NCBI RefSeq assembly: GCF_902635505.1
Contig: NC_045427.1
Location: forward strand, 55,330,539 to 55,394,538
Origin: Sarcophilus harrisii
Taxonomy: Eukaryota; Chordata; Mammalia; Dasyuromorphia; Dasyuridae
Reading direction: 5' to 3'
DNA length: 64,000 nt
A program made the position numbers and the translations under genes. The notes under the pieces are model-generated. The model made no database searches, was not told the origin of the DNA, and saw nothing but the letters and a program-made list of their open reading frames with translations. This document shows positions 47,201-55,747 of the stretch, one piece after another; position 1 is the stretch's first letter, and each line of letters opens with the position of its first letter.

Positions 47201-47823
47201 GGATTGGGCATAAAGATGAAATGAGAAAACAGAACATTTTTAAAGCATAAATATTACATGATTAGAAGGAATTATCCCTACACATTTTGCCCCCCATACT
47301 TACATATACAAGCAGCAGCAAGCAGACGAGAAGCTATATATGGTGGTTCGCAAGAGGGAAACACAGGCTGGATAATGTAGTTAGCAAAGGTGATGGCAAT
47401 GATGGCCTGGCTGGTGGGCTCAATGATTAACAAGGAGGTCCACAGACGGATAAAGGCGATGAAGCCCCCAAAGGCTTCCAGAATGTAAGCGTAGCTGGCT
47501 CCAGATTTGGTGATGGTGGTTCCCAGCTCGGCATAACAGAGGGCACCAATCACAGAGAAGACACCCCCGATGGCCCACACCACGAGAGACAGCCCATAGG
47601 AGGCGCTGTGGACCAGGACCCCCTTTGGAGAGACAAAGATCCCAGATCCAATCATATTGCCTATGACAAGGCTAACCCCATTTAACAAAGAGATTTCCTT
47701 CTTCAGTTGAAGAGCTTCTTGTGGCTCCTCAGATGACAAGTTGTTGTCTCCAGCACCAAGATGGCCCTCCTGGTGGATGGGGCGGTATTCGGGTATCCGA
47801 CTCACATTTTCCCTTTCTTCCAT
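27209..47823 (-). CDS. SLC7A6: SLC7A6, y+LAT2 light-chain amino acid exchanger (complete, 9 coding exons, 514 aa)
   Basis: Minus-strand coding exons are 47823-47304, 34317-34192, 32211-32067, 31018-30895, 30585-30482, 29810-29714, 28577-28428, 28103-27920 and 27303-27209. All junctions are GT-AG and in phase, giving 1545 nt including TAG. y+LAT2 pairs with the heavy chain SLC3A2 (4F2hc) at the plasma membrane and exchanges intracellular cationic amino acids such as arginine for neutral amino acids plus sodium. Visible support: the APC-fold TM1 motif GSGIF (residues 59-63), the TM-rich body, Cys158 in FPSCEPP (position of the heavy-chain disulfide), and blocks almost identical to human such as [40 protein letters not shown] and [20 protein letters not shown]. 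Human y+LAT2 is 515 aa. The N-terminal 35 residues are poorly conserved, as expected for this cytosolic tail. SLC7A7 (y+LAT1) is the alternative, but the synteny with SLC7A6OS and PRMT7 decides for SLC7A6. Confidence 0.97.
27920..28103 (-). CDS. SLC7A6: SLC7A6 exon 9
   Basis: The exon is 184 nt after CTTCCAG. It encodes [20 protein letters not shown] then [20 protein letters not shown] and [21 protein letters not shown], covering the last two membrane segments. The donor is TGG|GTGAGT. Confidence 0.94.
28428..28577 (-). CDS. SLC7A6: SLC7A6 exon 8
   Basis: The exon is 150 nt after TCTTCACAG. It encodes [20 protein letters not shown] then [30 protein letters not shown], ending at the donor AAG|GTGAGG. 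Confidence 0.96.
28655..28795 (-). repeat. MIR-type SINE, minus strand
   Basis: 'aacatttgtacagtgcttca' and 'tgatcctccacaacaaccct' fit reversed MIR. The copy sits in SLC7A6 between exons 8 and 7. Confidence 0.5.
28798..29012 (+). mobile_element. Marsupial tRNA-derived SINE, long form
   Basis: 'cagcaaggtggcccagtgaa', 'gagttcaaatctggcctcag', 'cctcagtttcctcatctgta', 'gagaaggaaatgactaaccc' and 'tttgccacgaaaatccca' include the longer 3' half that matches the reversed copy at 14826-15037. Confidence 0.75.
29030..29260 (-). repeat. MIR-type SINE, minus strand
   Basis: 'catttatatagcactttaag', 'attttatagacaaggaaacg' and 'taagtgacagtgtcagga' followed by 'ctctgactcctgg' give reversed MIR order. Confidence 0.55.
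29714..29810 (-). CDS. SLC7A6: SLC7A6 exon 7
   Basis: The exon is 97 nt after CTGTTCTAG. It encodes [20 protein letters not shown] then [13 protein letters not shown], ending at the donor AAT|GTGAGC. Confidence 0.95.
29886..29921. repeat. (AC)n microsatellite
   Basis: About 18 AC units lie in SLC7A6 intron sequence, followed by an imperfect ATCT/ACAT-rich stretch to about 29950. Confidence 0.9.
30194..30328 (+). repeat. Local duplicate, copy 1
   Basis: This segment, from GCCTATGAATGATTCCCATG to about CTAAGACAATAGCATTAAG, recurs at 32711-32843 with few differences. It lies between SLC7A6 exons 7 and 6. Confidence 0.75.
30482..30585 (-). CDS. SLC7A6: SLC7A6 exon 6
   Basis: The exon is 104 nt after TTTACCAG. 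It encodes [20 protein letters not shown] then [14 protein letters not shown], ending at the donor CAAG|GTAATA. Confidence 0.95.
30895..31018 (-). CDS. SLC7A6: SLC7A6 exon 5
   Basis: The exon is 124 nt after TTCTTTACAG. It encodes [20 protein letters not shown] then [21 protein letters not shown], ending at the donor GTG|GTGAGC. Confidence 0.95.
31235..31425 (+). repeat. THER/MIR-type SINE remnant
   Basis: 'ggatcttagatttagagttg', 'cattttacagataaagaggt' and 'atccattgtaccatgctgtc' follow the old therian SINE with the 'aggatcatagatttagagct' head. Confidence 0.55.
31885..31970 (+). repeat. Truncated marsupial SINE with A tail
   Basis: 'cctcagacatttgacaactt', 'gtgtgaccctgggcaaatca' and 'tttaacctcacc' plus a 13-base A run match the SINE 3' half. 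Confidence 0.65.
32067..32211 (-). CDS. SLC7A6: SLC7A6 exon 4
   Basis: The exon is 145 nt after CTTTTGCAG. It encodes [20 protein letters not shown] then [29 protein letters not shown], ending at the donor AAAG|GTAAAG. Confidence 0.96.
32711..32843 (+). repeat. Local duplicate, copy 2
   Basis: This is the partner of 30194-30328. Shared blocks include TTTTTTCAATTATAACTGTC, CATTTTAAGAAATCACAGGT and CTCCCTATCTTTACCCAGAG. It lies between SLC7A6 exons 4 and 3. Confidence 0.75.
34192..34317 (-). CDS. SLC7A6: SLC7A6 exon 3
   Basis: The exon is 126 nt between TCTCCTAG and the donor CAGG|GTAAGT. It encodes (C)[20 protein letters not shown] then [21 protein letters not shown], matching human y+LAT2. 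Confidence 0.96.
34936..35085 (+). mobile_element. Marsupial tRNA-derived SINE
   Basis: 'ggcagctgggtggtacagtg', 'gagcaccagccctgaagtca', 'ggaggacccgagttcaaatc', 'ctgggcaagtcacttaaccc' and 'caatcgcctcagcaaaa' form a complete, well-preserved copy. Confidence 0.85.
36510..38300 (-). repeat. L2 LINE, minus strand, long copy
   Basis: The copy begins near 'aagcatttactaaatatcaa' and continues with 'gtttgagctgagcctaaaag', 'cacaaagacctggagacagg', 'gagtcattagagcttactga', 'cccatgggaattgatgagac' and 'gcccaggacagaatttta'. This is about 1.8 kb of L2 ORF and 3' region in reverse. It contains a TATG microsatellite (about 36631-36680) and an A run (37147-37166). Confidence 0.65.
36537..36597 (+). repeat. Tandem duplication, about 30-bp unit x2
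   Basis: CAATTATTGAGGGTACTATA and CAATTATTGAGGGTACTGTA start adjacent copies within the L2 remnant. Confidence 0.7.
38860..38945 (-). repeat. L2 3' end fragment, minus strand
   Basis: 'gtattaagcctgggccaagt' and 'actggggatacaacaaaaag' resemble the reversed L2 terminus. Confidence 0.5.
39190..39340 (-). repeat. MIR-type SINE, minus strand
   Basis: 'tttttatagcattttaaagt', 'aagaggaaaatgaggttcag' and 'aagactgactcccagtcct' fit reversed MIR. Confidence 0.45.
40185..40908 (+). mobile_element. Chimeric L1: short 3' tail joined to a longer L1 3' piece
   Basis: 40185-40320 is an L1 terminal UTR ('tgccatctgggggagggggg' to 'aataaaaggctattaaatta'). 40309-40351 is an A/AAAG tract. 40347-40908 is a longer L1 fragment ('gaaatgaccaacaggatgat' to a second 'aataaaaggctattaaataa' end). 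One 15-bp duplication, ATTTCCCATTTTCTC, flanks the whole at 40170-40184 and 40909-40923. Confidence 0.8.
41667..41837 (+). mobile_element. Young L1 3' tail inserted in older L1
   Basis: This 171-bp insertion has 'gtataggactgcttgccatc', a G-rich block and an AAT/A-rich tail. The 17-bp sequence AAGAAATGAACAGGGAT stands on both sides (41650-41666 and 41838-41854). Confidence 0.85.
42255..42365 (+). mobile_element. Marsupial SINE, internally deleted
   Basis: 'agacaggtggtgcagttcgg' joins directly to 'aggacctgagttcaaatgta', then 'gtgtgaccctgggcaagtca' and 'cttaaccctaactgcc'. Part of the head is missing. It sits inside the L1. Confidence 0.7.
43434..44281 (+). mobile_element. L1 LINE, 5'-truncated, with 16-bp target duplication
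   Basis: This copy runs from 'gacattgattcattgttggt' through 'tttgatccagcagtgttact', 'gtttgtggcagccctttttg', 'ccatcagttggagaatggct' and 'tcagaaaggcctggagagac' to 'aaaggctattaaattaaaaa'. AAAAAGCTACCCAGAT stands at 43418-43433 and 44282-44297. The copy is clean, hence young. The open frames at 43432-43856 are remnants of the L1 3' module, not host genes. Confidence 0.9.
45195..45565 (+). mobile_element. Old L1 3' fragment
   Basis: 'caatcaggaaatggctgacc', 'aaacctgtagaaactgatac' and 'gagtaaaataagcagaatca' follow L1 order with heavy decay. Confidence 0.6.
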
Positions 47824-47860
47824 GGTGTGCTAGATTCTTTACAGCTTCAGCTATTGGGAC
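47304..47860 (-). CDS. SLC7A6: SLC7A6 exon 2, first coding exon
   Basis: The acceptor TTGGTTTCAG precedes 47860. Then come 37 nt of 5' UTR and ATG at 47823-47821 in a strong context (CACACCATGG). Coding continues for 520 nt, residues 1-173, to the donor ATAT|GTAAGT. The exon holds TM1-TM4, GSGIF and Cys158. Confidence 0.96.
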
Positions 47861-49456
47861 CTGAAACCAAACCAACGCAAATGAGTTTGTTGCTGTAAAT
47901 GATGCTATTCTAGATCTAGATACACAGGCCCTTTCCCAGTCTACCTCCCCCCTCCCTATTCTAATCATATTCGTGCTCAGCATTAACTTAAGGAAACACA
48001 AGTAAGACACAAAGCTCACCAGGCACTAAGTCCCCAATCTTCGCAACAAGCTTCCCCTGATCACTGCCAAGGCCACTGGGAGAGGACACACTCGCACAGA
48101 AGTCCCAGATGAACTCAAGGTGTCTGACATAGAAAACCCTGGGTGTGAGCTCAGGAGTAAGGCTAGTGACAAGGACATTTCTAAAGCATGATACCAACTT
48201 TTTTTGGTGTCCCTGATCCCTTTTGACAATCTGGTGCTATGGACCCTTCCTCAGAACATTGTTTTTAAAAGTCTAAAATACATTACAAAGGAAAACAATT
48301 ACACTGGAGTTCTATTATCAAGATGTTTTTTTTATAAAAATAACACCAAGTTCCCAGATCCAAAGGTACAAACTTAGGGTACAGGACAACTTCAAAGGTA
48401 CCAAAAAGCTCATCAAGGAAGAAGTACAAAATAAACTATTATGGGGGGAGGGAGAGAAGGAGGGAGAAAACCAACCCTGCAGAAATTAAGGAATACAGGA
48501 TACTTAAGATCTCTTACTACAAAACTCCCTAGGATCTTATCAGCTCCTGCATCATGGGAGTTGATGAGCAAAGGTCTTAAAGCTGACAGAGCTGACTGAT
48601 AGTCCCTAGAGCTACAAGCCAAACAGACCTGATAACATAAGGCAAAAACTATGATTAAAAACAGGAATAATTTAAGAGAAACCAGTTCTTAGTTAAGTTG
48701 ACAACTCAATAGACTTTTCCAACCATCCAGGAACATATTCTCAAAAAAAAAAGCAACAATCCTAGTTGTGTCAGCATTATTCTCCCCCTCACTCCAAAGG
48801 GAACTTGCTCAGTTTTGGGACATTACCATTTCATCTTCTGCTTCTCACACATGATGGAAAATGTATGTGTGTATGCTTATGTTCTTTTTCATACATAGAA
48901 CTTGCATTATAGTGAATCAAAAATATTTATAAATGATACTCAAACTGCTGAATCTATGAGGGATGAAAAAGAAAGAAATGACAGGAACTCTTGCCTTTAG
49001 GGAGTTATCCAAATGAGCTCTCAAAGTTGTCATCATCATTGCTTCCCTCATATTCAACTCAATAAAGAAACCAAAAAAGCTGACAGCAAGGTTAGCTCTG
49101 GTCTAACTGTTTCCTTTACTTTCTTAGCACCAGGATCCCTGGGATGTAGAACAATCACTATTATATATGAGACCTTAGCCTTGATCCTAATATCACTCCA
49201 TGTAAAAAGAATGATAATTATATAGTCTTAAAAAGCAAATATTAGAAAAGATTCTCATGACATGAAAGGCAAAAAAAAAAAAAAAAAAAAGTCACACAGG
49301 GGCAAACAATATTTCTTTTATGTATTCATTAAGAAAGAAGAGCAAAAATATCAAAACCCTTTCCTAGTCTAAATCAATTAATGACTGTACTTCTTACTTG
49401 CAGAAATACCCAGTCAATGTTGTCCTAGTCAACCTTTATCAGAAGCAGATGGCTCA

Positions 49457-51649
49457 GGGTCCTCCAGTTACAACTCCACAAGATCTGAAGAAAGACCTTG
49501 GACTGGGGATTAACCTGTCTGAAGTGCAAACACCTCCGAGCTAGCTCCACAGAAACAACAGCCCTACAGACTAGCTGAGTGTGGTTGAAGAACCACAGAC
49601 ACTTTCACTGCCCATCCTGTTTGTCAAGTGGGAATTTGAGCACCAGAAGACAGAGTGAACATCGGCTAATTGGGAACGGCAGGCCCAGTTGTTGAGAAGG
49701 AATCAGCACCTGGCGGGTACAGAAGCAATTGGGCAAGGGACATTACTGGATGTGAACACTTGCAGGAAGGTGGAGTTCTTGCTTTGGGGTTCGTGGTCAG
49801 AGTGGAAACCTGAAGAAAAACTTGAGGCACCATCCAACCCCATCCCAGGATTAGAAGTGCTTACACTAATACCTCTTATTAAAAAAAAAAAAAAAAAAAA
49901 AAGATGAACCAGAAAAGAAGAAAGAACCCCACCATTGAAACATATTATGGAAACAAGGAAGGAATTCATTTTCAGAGGAGGACACTTTAGTTTAAAAAAA
50001 TAATAATAATAATGGGAAATGGCTCCCTGACCAGGGAGAATTTATAGAAGAATTCAAAAATCAAATGAGGAAAAACTAAAGAAAAAAATTAAAACTATCC
50101 AAGAAAAAAAAAAAGATTATGAAAAAAAAAGTTAACCAATTAGAAAATGAGTACAGAGTCTCAAAAAAATATCTTTAAAAATTGGAACTGCACAAAGGGA
50201 AGCCAGTGAAGCTATAAGAGATCAACAAATAACTAAACAGATTATAAAGAATGAGAAAATAGAATAGAATGTGAAACATCTCCTAAGAAAACCAACAGGT
50301 CTGAAGAATAGAAGAGAAAAAATATAAGAATAATTGGACTGCCCTGACACAATAATGCAGGAAATAATCCTAGGAAATTGTCCTGGAGTAATAAAATATG
50401 AGGGGAAAATAGAAATAAAAAAAATTCACCAGTCACTACTTCAAAGAGATCCTTTGTGGAAAACACATAGGAATATTATTACCAAATTCGAAAATCTCCA
50501 GATTAAAGAGAAAATTTTACAAGAAACAAGAAAAAAACAATTCAAATACATTGGAGCTCTAATTAGAATTGTATTAAGACTTATCAGCATCTACAATAGC
50601 AGACCATAGATATTGGAATCATATCTACAGATAGTCAAAAGAACTAGGCCTTTGGCCAAAAATATCATACCCAGCAAAATTAACTAATATTCAATCAGAA
50701 AAAAAAATGGACATTCAATGAACTTGTAGATTTTCAGGACTTTCTATCAACTAAATCTGAACTTAACAGAAAATTTAACATCTAACAGCCAATATCAAAG
50801 AGCAAGTTTAATGAACTCAATATAGACGTACTGTTTAAACATGGACAAATTGTTTATGTTTTTTTTTACATGGGAAATGTATACTTTGTGTTTAAGATTT
50901 ATATCAATAATAGGGTAAGCTCAAAAGAAAGATGGGCAAAGTAAAAATAAAAATAGTAATTAGTTATACAAATGAGGTATAGAGGAAGAATAAACACAGA
51001 AGCATCAGAGAGGGGAGGAGGGCTCAGAGTTCTGAAAACCTACTCACAATAGGGAACAGGTTCAATAGACAACATTACATATATTCCATGAAGAGTATAA
51101 AGCCCTTCAAAATCTATTTTAAAAATGAGGAGGAAGAAGAGACGTATGGGGAAGCAAAGAGTAAGAGAAGACAAGGGAGTGATCCCTGGATTGAGGGAGG
51201 TTAAGTAATAGTAAACCAAGTATGGAGCAGAATTTAATGAAAGAGTCAGCAGAGATAGGAAAGAAGTATGTATGTGGGGTACATGTATGTGTGTTTGTGA
51301 GTGTTTATGTGTATATATCTACATATATATACATATACATATATATTCTCTTAACTATAGCCTGCTTGGGGATGAGAGAGGAGATGAAAGGGGAAAAAAT
51401 AATAAAGTAAATAAGGTATACAGCAGAGAACCAAAAAACAAAAGATGGGCACTCTTATGAATATTTCTTCTAATATATATAGAGAGAGAATTTCTTAAAT
51501 TGGTATTTGTTGTCATATATTTTGACTTCTCTGATGTTTTACTGCACACATGACAATGTTCTCTTTTGTTTCATTTTGTTTTGTATTGCTTTTCTGTTTT
51601 TCTTTTTGCTTATTCTGTTTTTTCAAATTAAATAAATTTGGGGGGAAAT
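49457..51649 (+). mobile_element. HAL1-like (half-L1) retrotransposon, full length by boundaries
   Basis: This 2.19-kb element lies between two copies of AGAAGCAGATGGCTCA (49441-49456, 51650-51665). Order: a 5' UTR-like part (49457-49880), an A run, a Lys/Glu-rich coiled-coil part (50030-50240), then L1 ORF1p-like RNA-binding and C-terminal parts in shifted frames: 'NIITKFENLQIKEKILQETR' then 'KKQFKYIGALIRI' near 50470-50570, and 'KKWTFNELVDFQDF' type sequence near 50700-50745. A 3' UTR with a TATG/TACA microsatellite follows (51270-51350), ending AAATTAAATAAATTTGGGGG. There is no reverse-transcriptase ORF2. ORF1 is interrupted by several stops and frameshifts, so it is inactive. The HAL1 family assignment is from memory of L1 ORF1. 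Confidence 0.7.
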
Positions 51650-51699
51650 AGAAGCAGATGGCTCAATCAGACTAATGTAGGAGAGTCAACCAAGTCATA

Positions 51700-51895
51700 C
51701 AGAATAAGCCCATAGGATCTAAAGCCAGAAAGAACCTTAGAAATCATTTAGTCCAACAACTAATTTTAAAGATGAGGAAACAACACAGAGATTGTGGACT
51801 ACTTGATCAGTCCTACTTGATCAAGGTCACAAGGGTAGAGAAAAGTAGCAATGAGATTTAAACCAAACATCTTCTGACCATAAATACTAGCTATG
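51700..51895 (+). repeat. THER/MIR-type SINE remnant
   Basis: 'ccataggatctaaagccaga', 'aaccttagaaatcatttagt' and 'ttttaaagatgaggaaacaa' fit the old therian SINE. Confidence 0.6.
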
Positions 51896-52179
51896 TATCC
51901 AGGAGCAAAAATCACCTGACTATTCAATAACTCAGGCAACTCTTTACTAGTTATAGATAAGCCATAGAAGGAATTTCAAGCAGAGCCTTCCTTATGCAAA
52001 TGGAATTACAGGTAAAAAACAAAAATAATTATCTTTATTAACAAGAAGTAATTGGCTCCAGATTCTATTAAGTCTCTGAAATGTTAGGGTGAGAAGACTG
52101 CTGTTTGAAAGTTGCCACAAAAGAAAATGAGAACATAAAGAGTGACTACTAGCATTCTTTAATGTGAAATCTATGAGTT

Positions 52180-52290
52180 GTGGGTTAAGTGACTTGCCAA
52201 GGGTCTCACAATTAGTAAATGTCAAGAGTTTGAGGCCTAATTTGAACTCAGGATCTCCTAACTCCAGGCCGGGTGCTGCTCTCACAATTT
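52180..52290 (-). mobile_element. Marsupial SINE, minus strand, partial
   Basis: 'gggttaagtgacttgccaag', 'aatttgaactcaggatctcc' and 'taactccaggccgggtgctg' give the SINE in reverse, without its head end. Confidence 0.7.
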
Positions 52291-53142
52291 ACAATCCAAC
52301 TTGAATTTCTTGCCTACAAAGAATAAGGGAAAAAAACTAATCTAAGTGGTTCTACCACAGCCCATCCTAATCTGTCTGATTATTTATTCATAAACTGTAC
52401 ATTTACACAAATATTTACATCATTTTTTCAGAAAAGCACCCAGCCCTATAGAAAGAGAAATTTATAATTTGGACAGACTAATCCTGCAGAAATAGTTGTG
52501 GTGATATGGATGATGTGTACTTTAGGGCAGCAATCATAATCCAGCTACACCACCACACCTATGGGAAAGGGAGGTTAGAAGGAAGCAGGAATATCTGAAG
52601 AAGTTGCTTATATGGCTTCTCACCAGATTAAGTTAAGAAAACAGGCAATCATTCAAGTAATGGTCCAACAATAAAGCTGGGGAAGGAGGAACCTGGACTC
52701 AGAATTACAGCAGAAAGTAAGGTAGTCAAAGGGAGGTAAAGAGAAAAGGGAAGTAGATACAGCTTAGTATTTTCTGTTCTAAGGAAGAGAAAACTCTGGG
52801 TAAAAACATGCAAATAAAACTAAAAAACAAATTCTAAACTAGTAAATTATGATTCAATTATTTTCTATTCAACTATTTCTCCATCTGAAGGCATTCCATC
52901 ACCTTTCTGAATTATACTTTAGCCTCATGTTAGACAACTATTTGAATCCTTCAGGTATACCTGACTAACACCCCTAGGCCAAATAGTTCCAACACAAACA
53001 TACATATACAAAAAAAGCACTGGCCAAAGGCCAAACACAGAGCAGGATACCATATGTTAAACTGTACAATGATGGACTTTTTGATGTATTAGTTGGTTTT
53101 ACTAAACTTGATTTTTTTTCTCCCTCTTTTTAGTTTTTTTAA

Positions 53143-53696
53143 TGTAAGGGATGGCTCTAATTCTCTGGGAGCAGGTTTCTTGGGGGGCTTCTGGAGGCAG
53201 CCTTTGTTTCAGTTCAGATCAATAAATACCTCAAATACAGGCAGGAGTTAAAATCCAAATCCTTTTTTGTCTCCTTCAAAATAGCCCGGTTAGTTTTTTT
53301 AGAGGCTTATCTCTCTTTGGTTCCAAGAGCTTTTGCCGCTAGTCTTTTGCTTCTTCAGCTTCAGTCTCTCTTCTTCCGAATCCAAAGCCTCCAGCCAGCA
53401 GAAAGGTAGAAGTTGGAATGAATCTATCTCCTCCTCTGAGAACTTCTAGTAGGCTTCTGTGTCTGGCCCTGAGAGCTTCTTGCTTATATGCTGTACACTG
53501 AGTATACATCAACCATTATATCACTAAGAAACCATTATTTGTTGTAGGATTAAATCATTGCTAAATTAGATTTAACCATTGTCTCCTCAATTCCCTTTAG
53601 TACCTTGTTTCAAGTCCTGGCCCATAACATCTCCTTGTAGGATCAGATCAATTCTACTGTTTTAGTACCTTGTAAGAATCTTAACATAAATCTACA
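53143..53696 (-). mobile_element. Solo LTR of a marsupial endogenous retrovirus (fossil)
   Basis: Read on the minus strand, a stretch of about 550 bp starts TGTAGA, contains 'ggagatgttatgggccagga', 'cagggccagacacagaagcc' and 'accaaagagagataagcctc', and ends near 'gagccatcccttaca'. This resembles LTRs I recall from marsupial ERVs. No internal retroviral region lies on either side, so it is a solo LTR. It is an old, inactive fossil in SLC7A6 intron 1. Family name and exact edges are uncertain. Confidence 0.5.
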
Positions 53697-53732
53697 CAAA
53701 CATGGCATAAATCATAAAAATTAAGAAGCATG

Positions 53733-53831
53733 ATGGGGAGAGCAGCTAGGGGCACTTACTAGCTGTATAACCCTGGGCTAGTCACTTAACCCCAATTGCC
53801 TCAGCAAAAAAAAAAAAAAAAAAAAAAAAAA
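53733..53831 (+). mobile_element. Marsupial SINE, internally deleted
   Basis: 'gggagagcagctaggggcac' runs straight into 'ttactagctgtataaccctg' and 'cttaaccccaattgcctcag', then a 27-base A run. The middle of the element is absent. Confidence 0.75.
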
Positions 53832-55514
53832 GTGTAATGGGAAGGAACATCATTAAGAATACAAAAGATAAGAGATCTGTCCCATAAGACCATAAGAGGA
53901 AAAGAGAGGGGGAAAAAAGAAAACTAACTTGAATTTATTACATTTTGGAGAAACTGAAATGTGTTTGAAAAATTTTTTGAAAAGAATCACCAATATAGAT
54001 ATACAAACGCCTCTTTAAAAAAACCTGTAATGATCAGTTGAAATAATAGGCATAAAAGCATCTTGATAACTGCTTTAAAAATATTAGGTATTACTATTAT
54101 TACAACATTCACCGTCCCAGTAGTCCAGACCAATTCTAAAAAACTTATTTTTTTCCTTCTCAAAGGCATAGCAGTAAAAAAAAAAAAAAAAAAAAAATCC
54201 CAAATATTAGATCTCTGGTGAGATGCTTCTCTGACCAAGGCTGCCTTAAACTCTGGCTACATTTCTCCACCACCCCTCAACTCCAATACCCACATTGCTA
54301 CTGAAGGGGTATGTAGGACTTCAACCACCAATAGTATGTTTACATTTATAAGTAGTCTGCTAAATGAGAGAGGGGGGAGACTACATAATCTCTAAGGACC
54401 CTTCTACCTTACCACACACTTTCTCCTTCCCCCTTTTAAAACATATTGTACCCGTTCCCTGGAAGAATAACAAATACTTTTCTTACACGGTGCTTGGGAC
54501 ACCATAACTAGGCATGCTTGTACCTAGCAAAAAGAAGGGGCAGGCACTCTTTTATGGGAAGAAAGCAGAATTCCTGAATGGGTGTTAGAAGAGAATAAAA
54601 AATGCAAAAGCTCTCCAAAACCAACGGTCGGGTGGGTTCCTAAGCTTTGCCGTTTCTACACCGATTAACTCCCAGTATAGTGAGCAGCCCCTGGGCCCAA
54701 ACCCCAGTCACCCGGCTCAGTTGCAACATAGTTAAACAGTATCCCTTTGTCCCAAAGAAACATCCCGGGCTCCTAATTGACCCAGAGTTCGATCTGGGGC
54801 CACCTCGCTCTCAGCTTTTGCTGGAAGGGAGACGCCGAGATCTGAACCCTCAACCAAGGGAGCGACAAATAAACGATCGTCAGGATTGGCCCCGGAGGGG
54901 GGGGTGGGGGGGGGGAGATTACCCCCACCCGGGCGAGCCGGCGCCTCAGACGCAGCTCCGCTGGGAACTAGCAGCCGCACGCGGAGGCAGCCAGGCAGGA
55001 GAGGGGGCATCTCCCAGCAGGAGGGGCCGTGCCCCCAGGTCCCCCTTAACCCCCTAGGACTCTCCTCAGTAGCCGCAGTTTCTTCTCGGCATCCCATCCA
55101 ATTCCCCTCAGCTGCCCAGTCCGTCCAGTTCTCATCAGCGCCCTTCTCCTGGGCCCCCGAACATGAGTCCCTCACACACAGCCCGAACGCCCTTCTGCCA
55201 TCCCCGGCCCTTCAGCTCTCAGCCCCTCACTCTCCCGGCTTCTCGTGGCCCCTGGGACCCCGCTTTCCTTCCTTCCCCTCGGTCCCCCTTTCCCGAGCGC
55301 CCCCGGACCTCCCACCTCTCCTCGGCCCCCAGCCCTCAGAGTCCCTTCAGCCCCCGCCAGATCCTCCCGAGCCCCCCGGGCCCTCTACTTCTCAGCCCCC
55401 CGACTTCCCCCGGTCCTCGGGGCGCCCCGGCCCGGGCCCGGCTCTTTGTGTCCTCCGGGACCCCCGAGCGACCCCGCCGCCGCCTCAGCCCCGGCCCGGC
55501 CCCCGGCCCGTTAC

Positions 55515-55640
55515 CTCCTCATGGCCCGGCCGGTAGCAGGATGCTCGGCTGCCGCCACCAGCTCCCCTCCTCACGCTGCCGCGGCCCCTCCTTCTTCCTC
55601 TCCCACACACCGGCTCCCCCCCGCCCCCGGCCGCGCGCCG
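55515..55640 (-). other. SLC7A6: SLC7A6 non-coding exon 1 (5' limit approximate)
   Basis: On the minus strand a strong donor, ATGAGGAG|GTAACG, ends the exon at 55515 inside the CpG island. Joining it to the exon 2 acceptor at 47860 gives a normal 5' UTR. The ATG at 55522-55520 near its end opens a five-codon uORF after splicing. The transcription start is not visible. Confidence 0.65.
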
Positions 55641-55644
55641 CGCA

Positions 55645-55654
55645 GTCACGTGAC
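55645..55654. promoter_or_regulatory. CLEAR/E-box palindrome GTCACGTGAC
   Basis: This perfect 10-bp palindrome matches the CLEAR consensus bound by TFEB/TFE3 and also USF. It lies about 130 bp upstream of the SLC7A6 exon 1 donor. The motif is seen directly; occupancy is inferred. Confidence 0.6.
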
Positions 55655-55747
55655 CGCGGAGGGGGCCAGCGGGGGCGGGGCGCGGGGGAGCGCATCGCTG
55701 CCCCCCCTCTGCCGCCGGGCGCATTGCGCCGCAGCTCTCATGCTGTT

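Larger units (their letters stand above)
34318..47303 (-). other. SLC7A6: SLC7A6 intron 2
   Basis: This intron of about 13 kb contains most of the recent L1 insertions and a long L2 copy. The stretches 35290-36500, 38300-38850, 39350-40165, 42430-43415, 44300-45190 and 45600-47300 hold no gene and no repeat that I can assign with confidence. Confidence 0.75.
47861..55514 (-). other. SLC7A6: SLC7A6 intron 1 (inferred)
   Basis: This intron of about 7.65 kb holds a HAL1-like element (49457-51649), SINEs and a solo LTR (listed separately). The stretches 47880-49440, 52290-53140 and 53840-54880 contain no repeat or gene I can name beyond poly(A) tracts. Confidence 0.65.
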
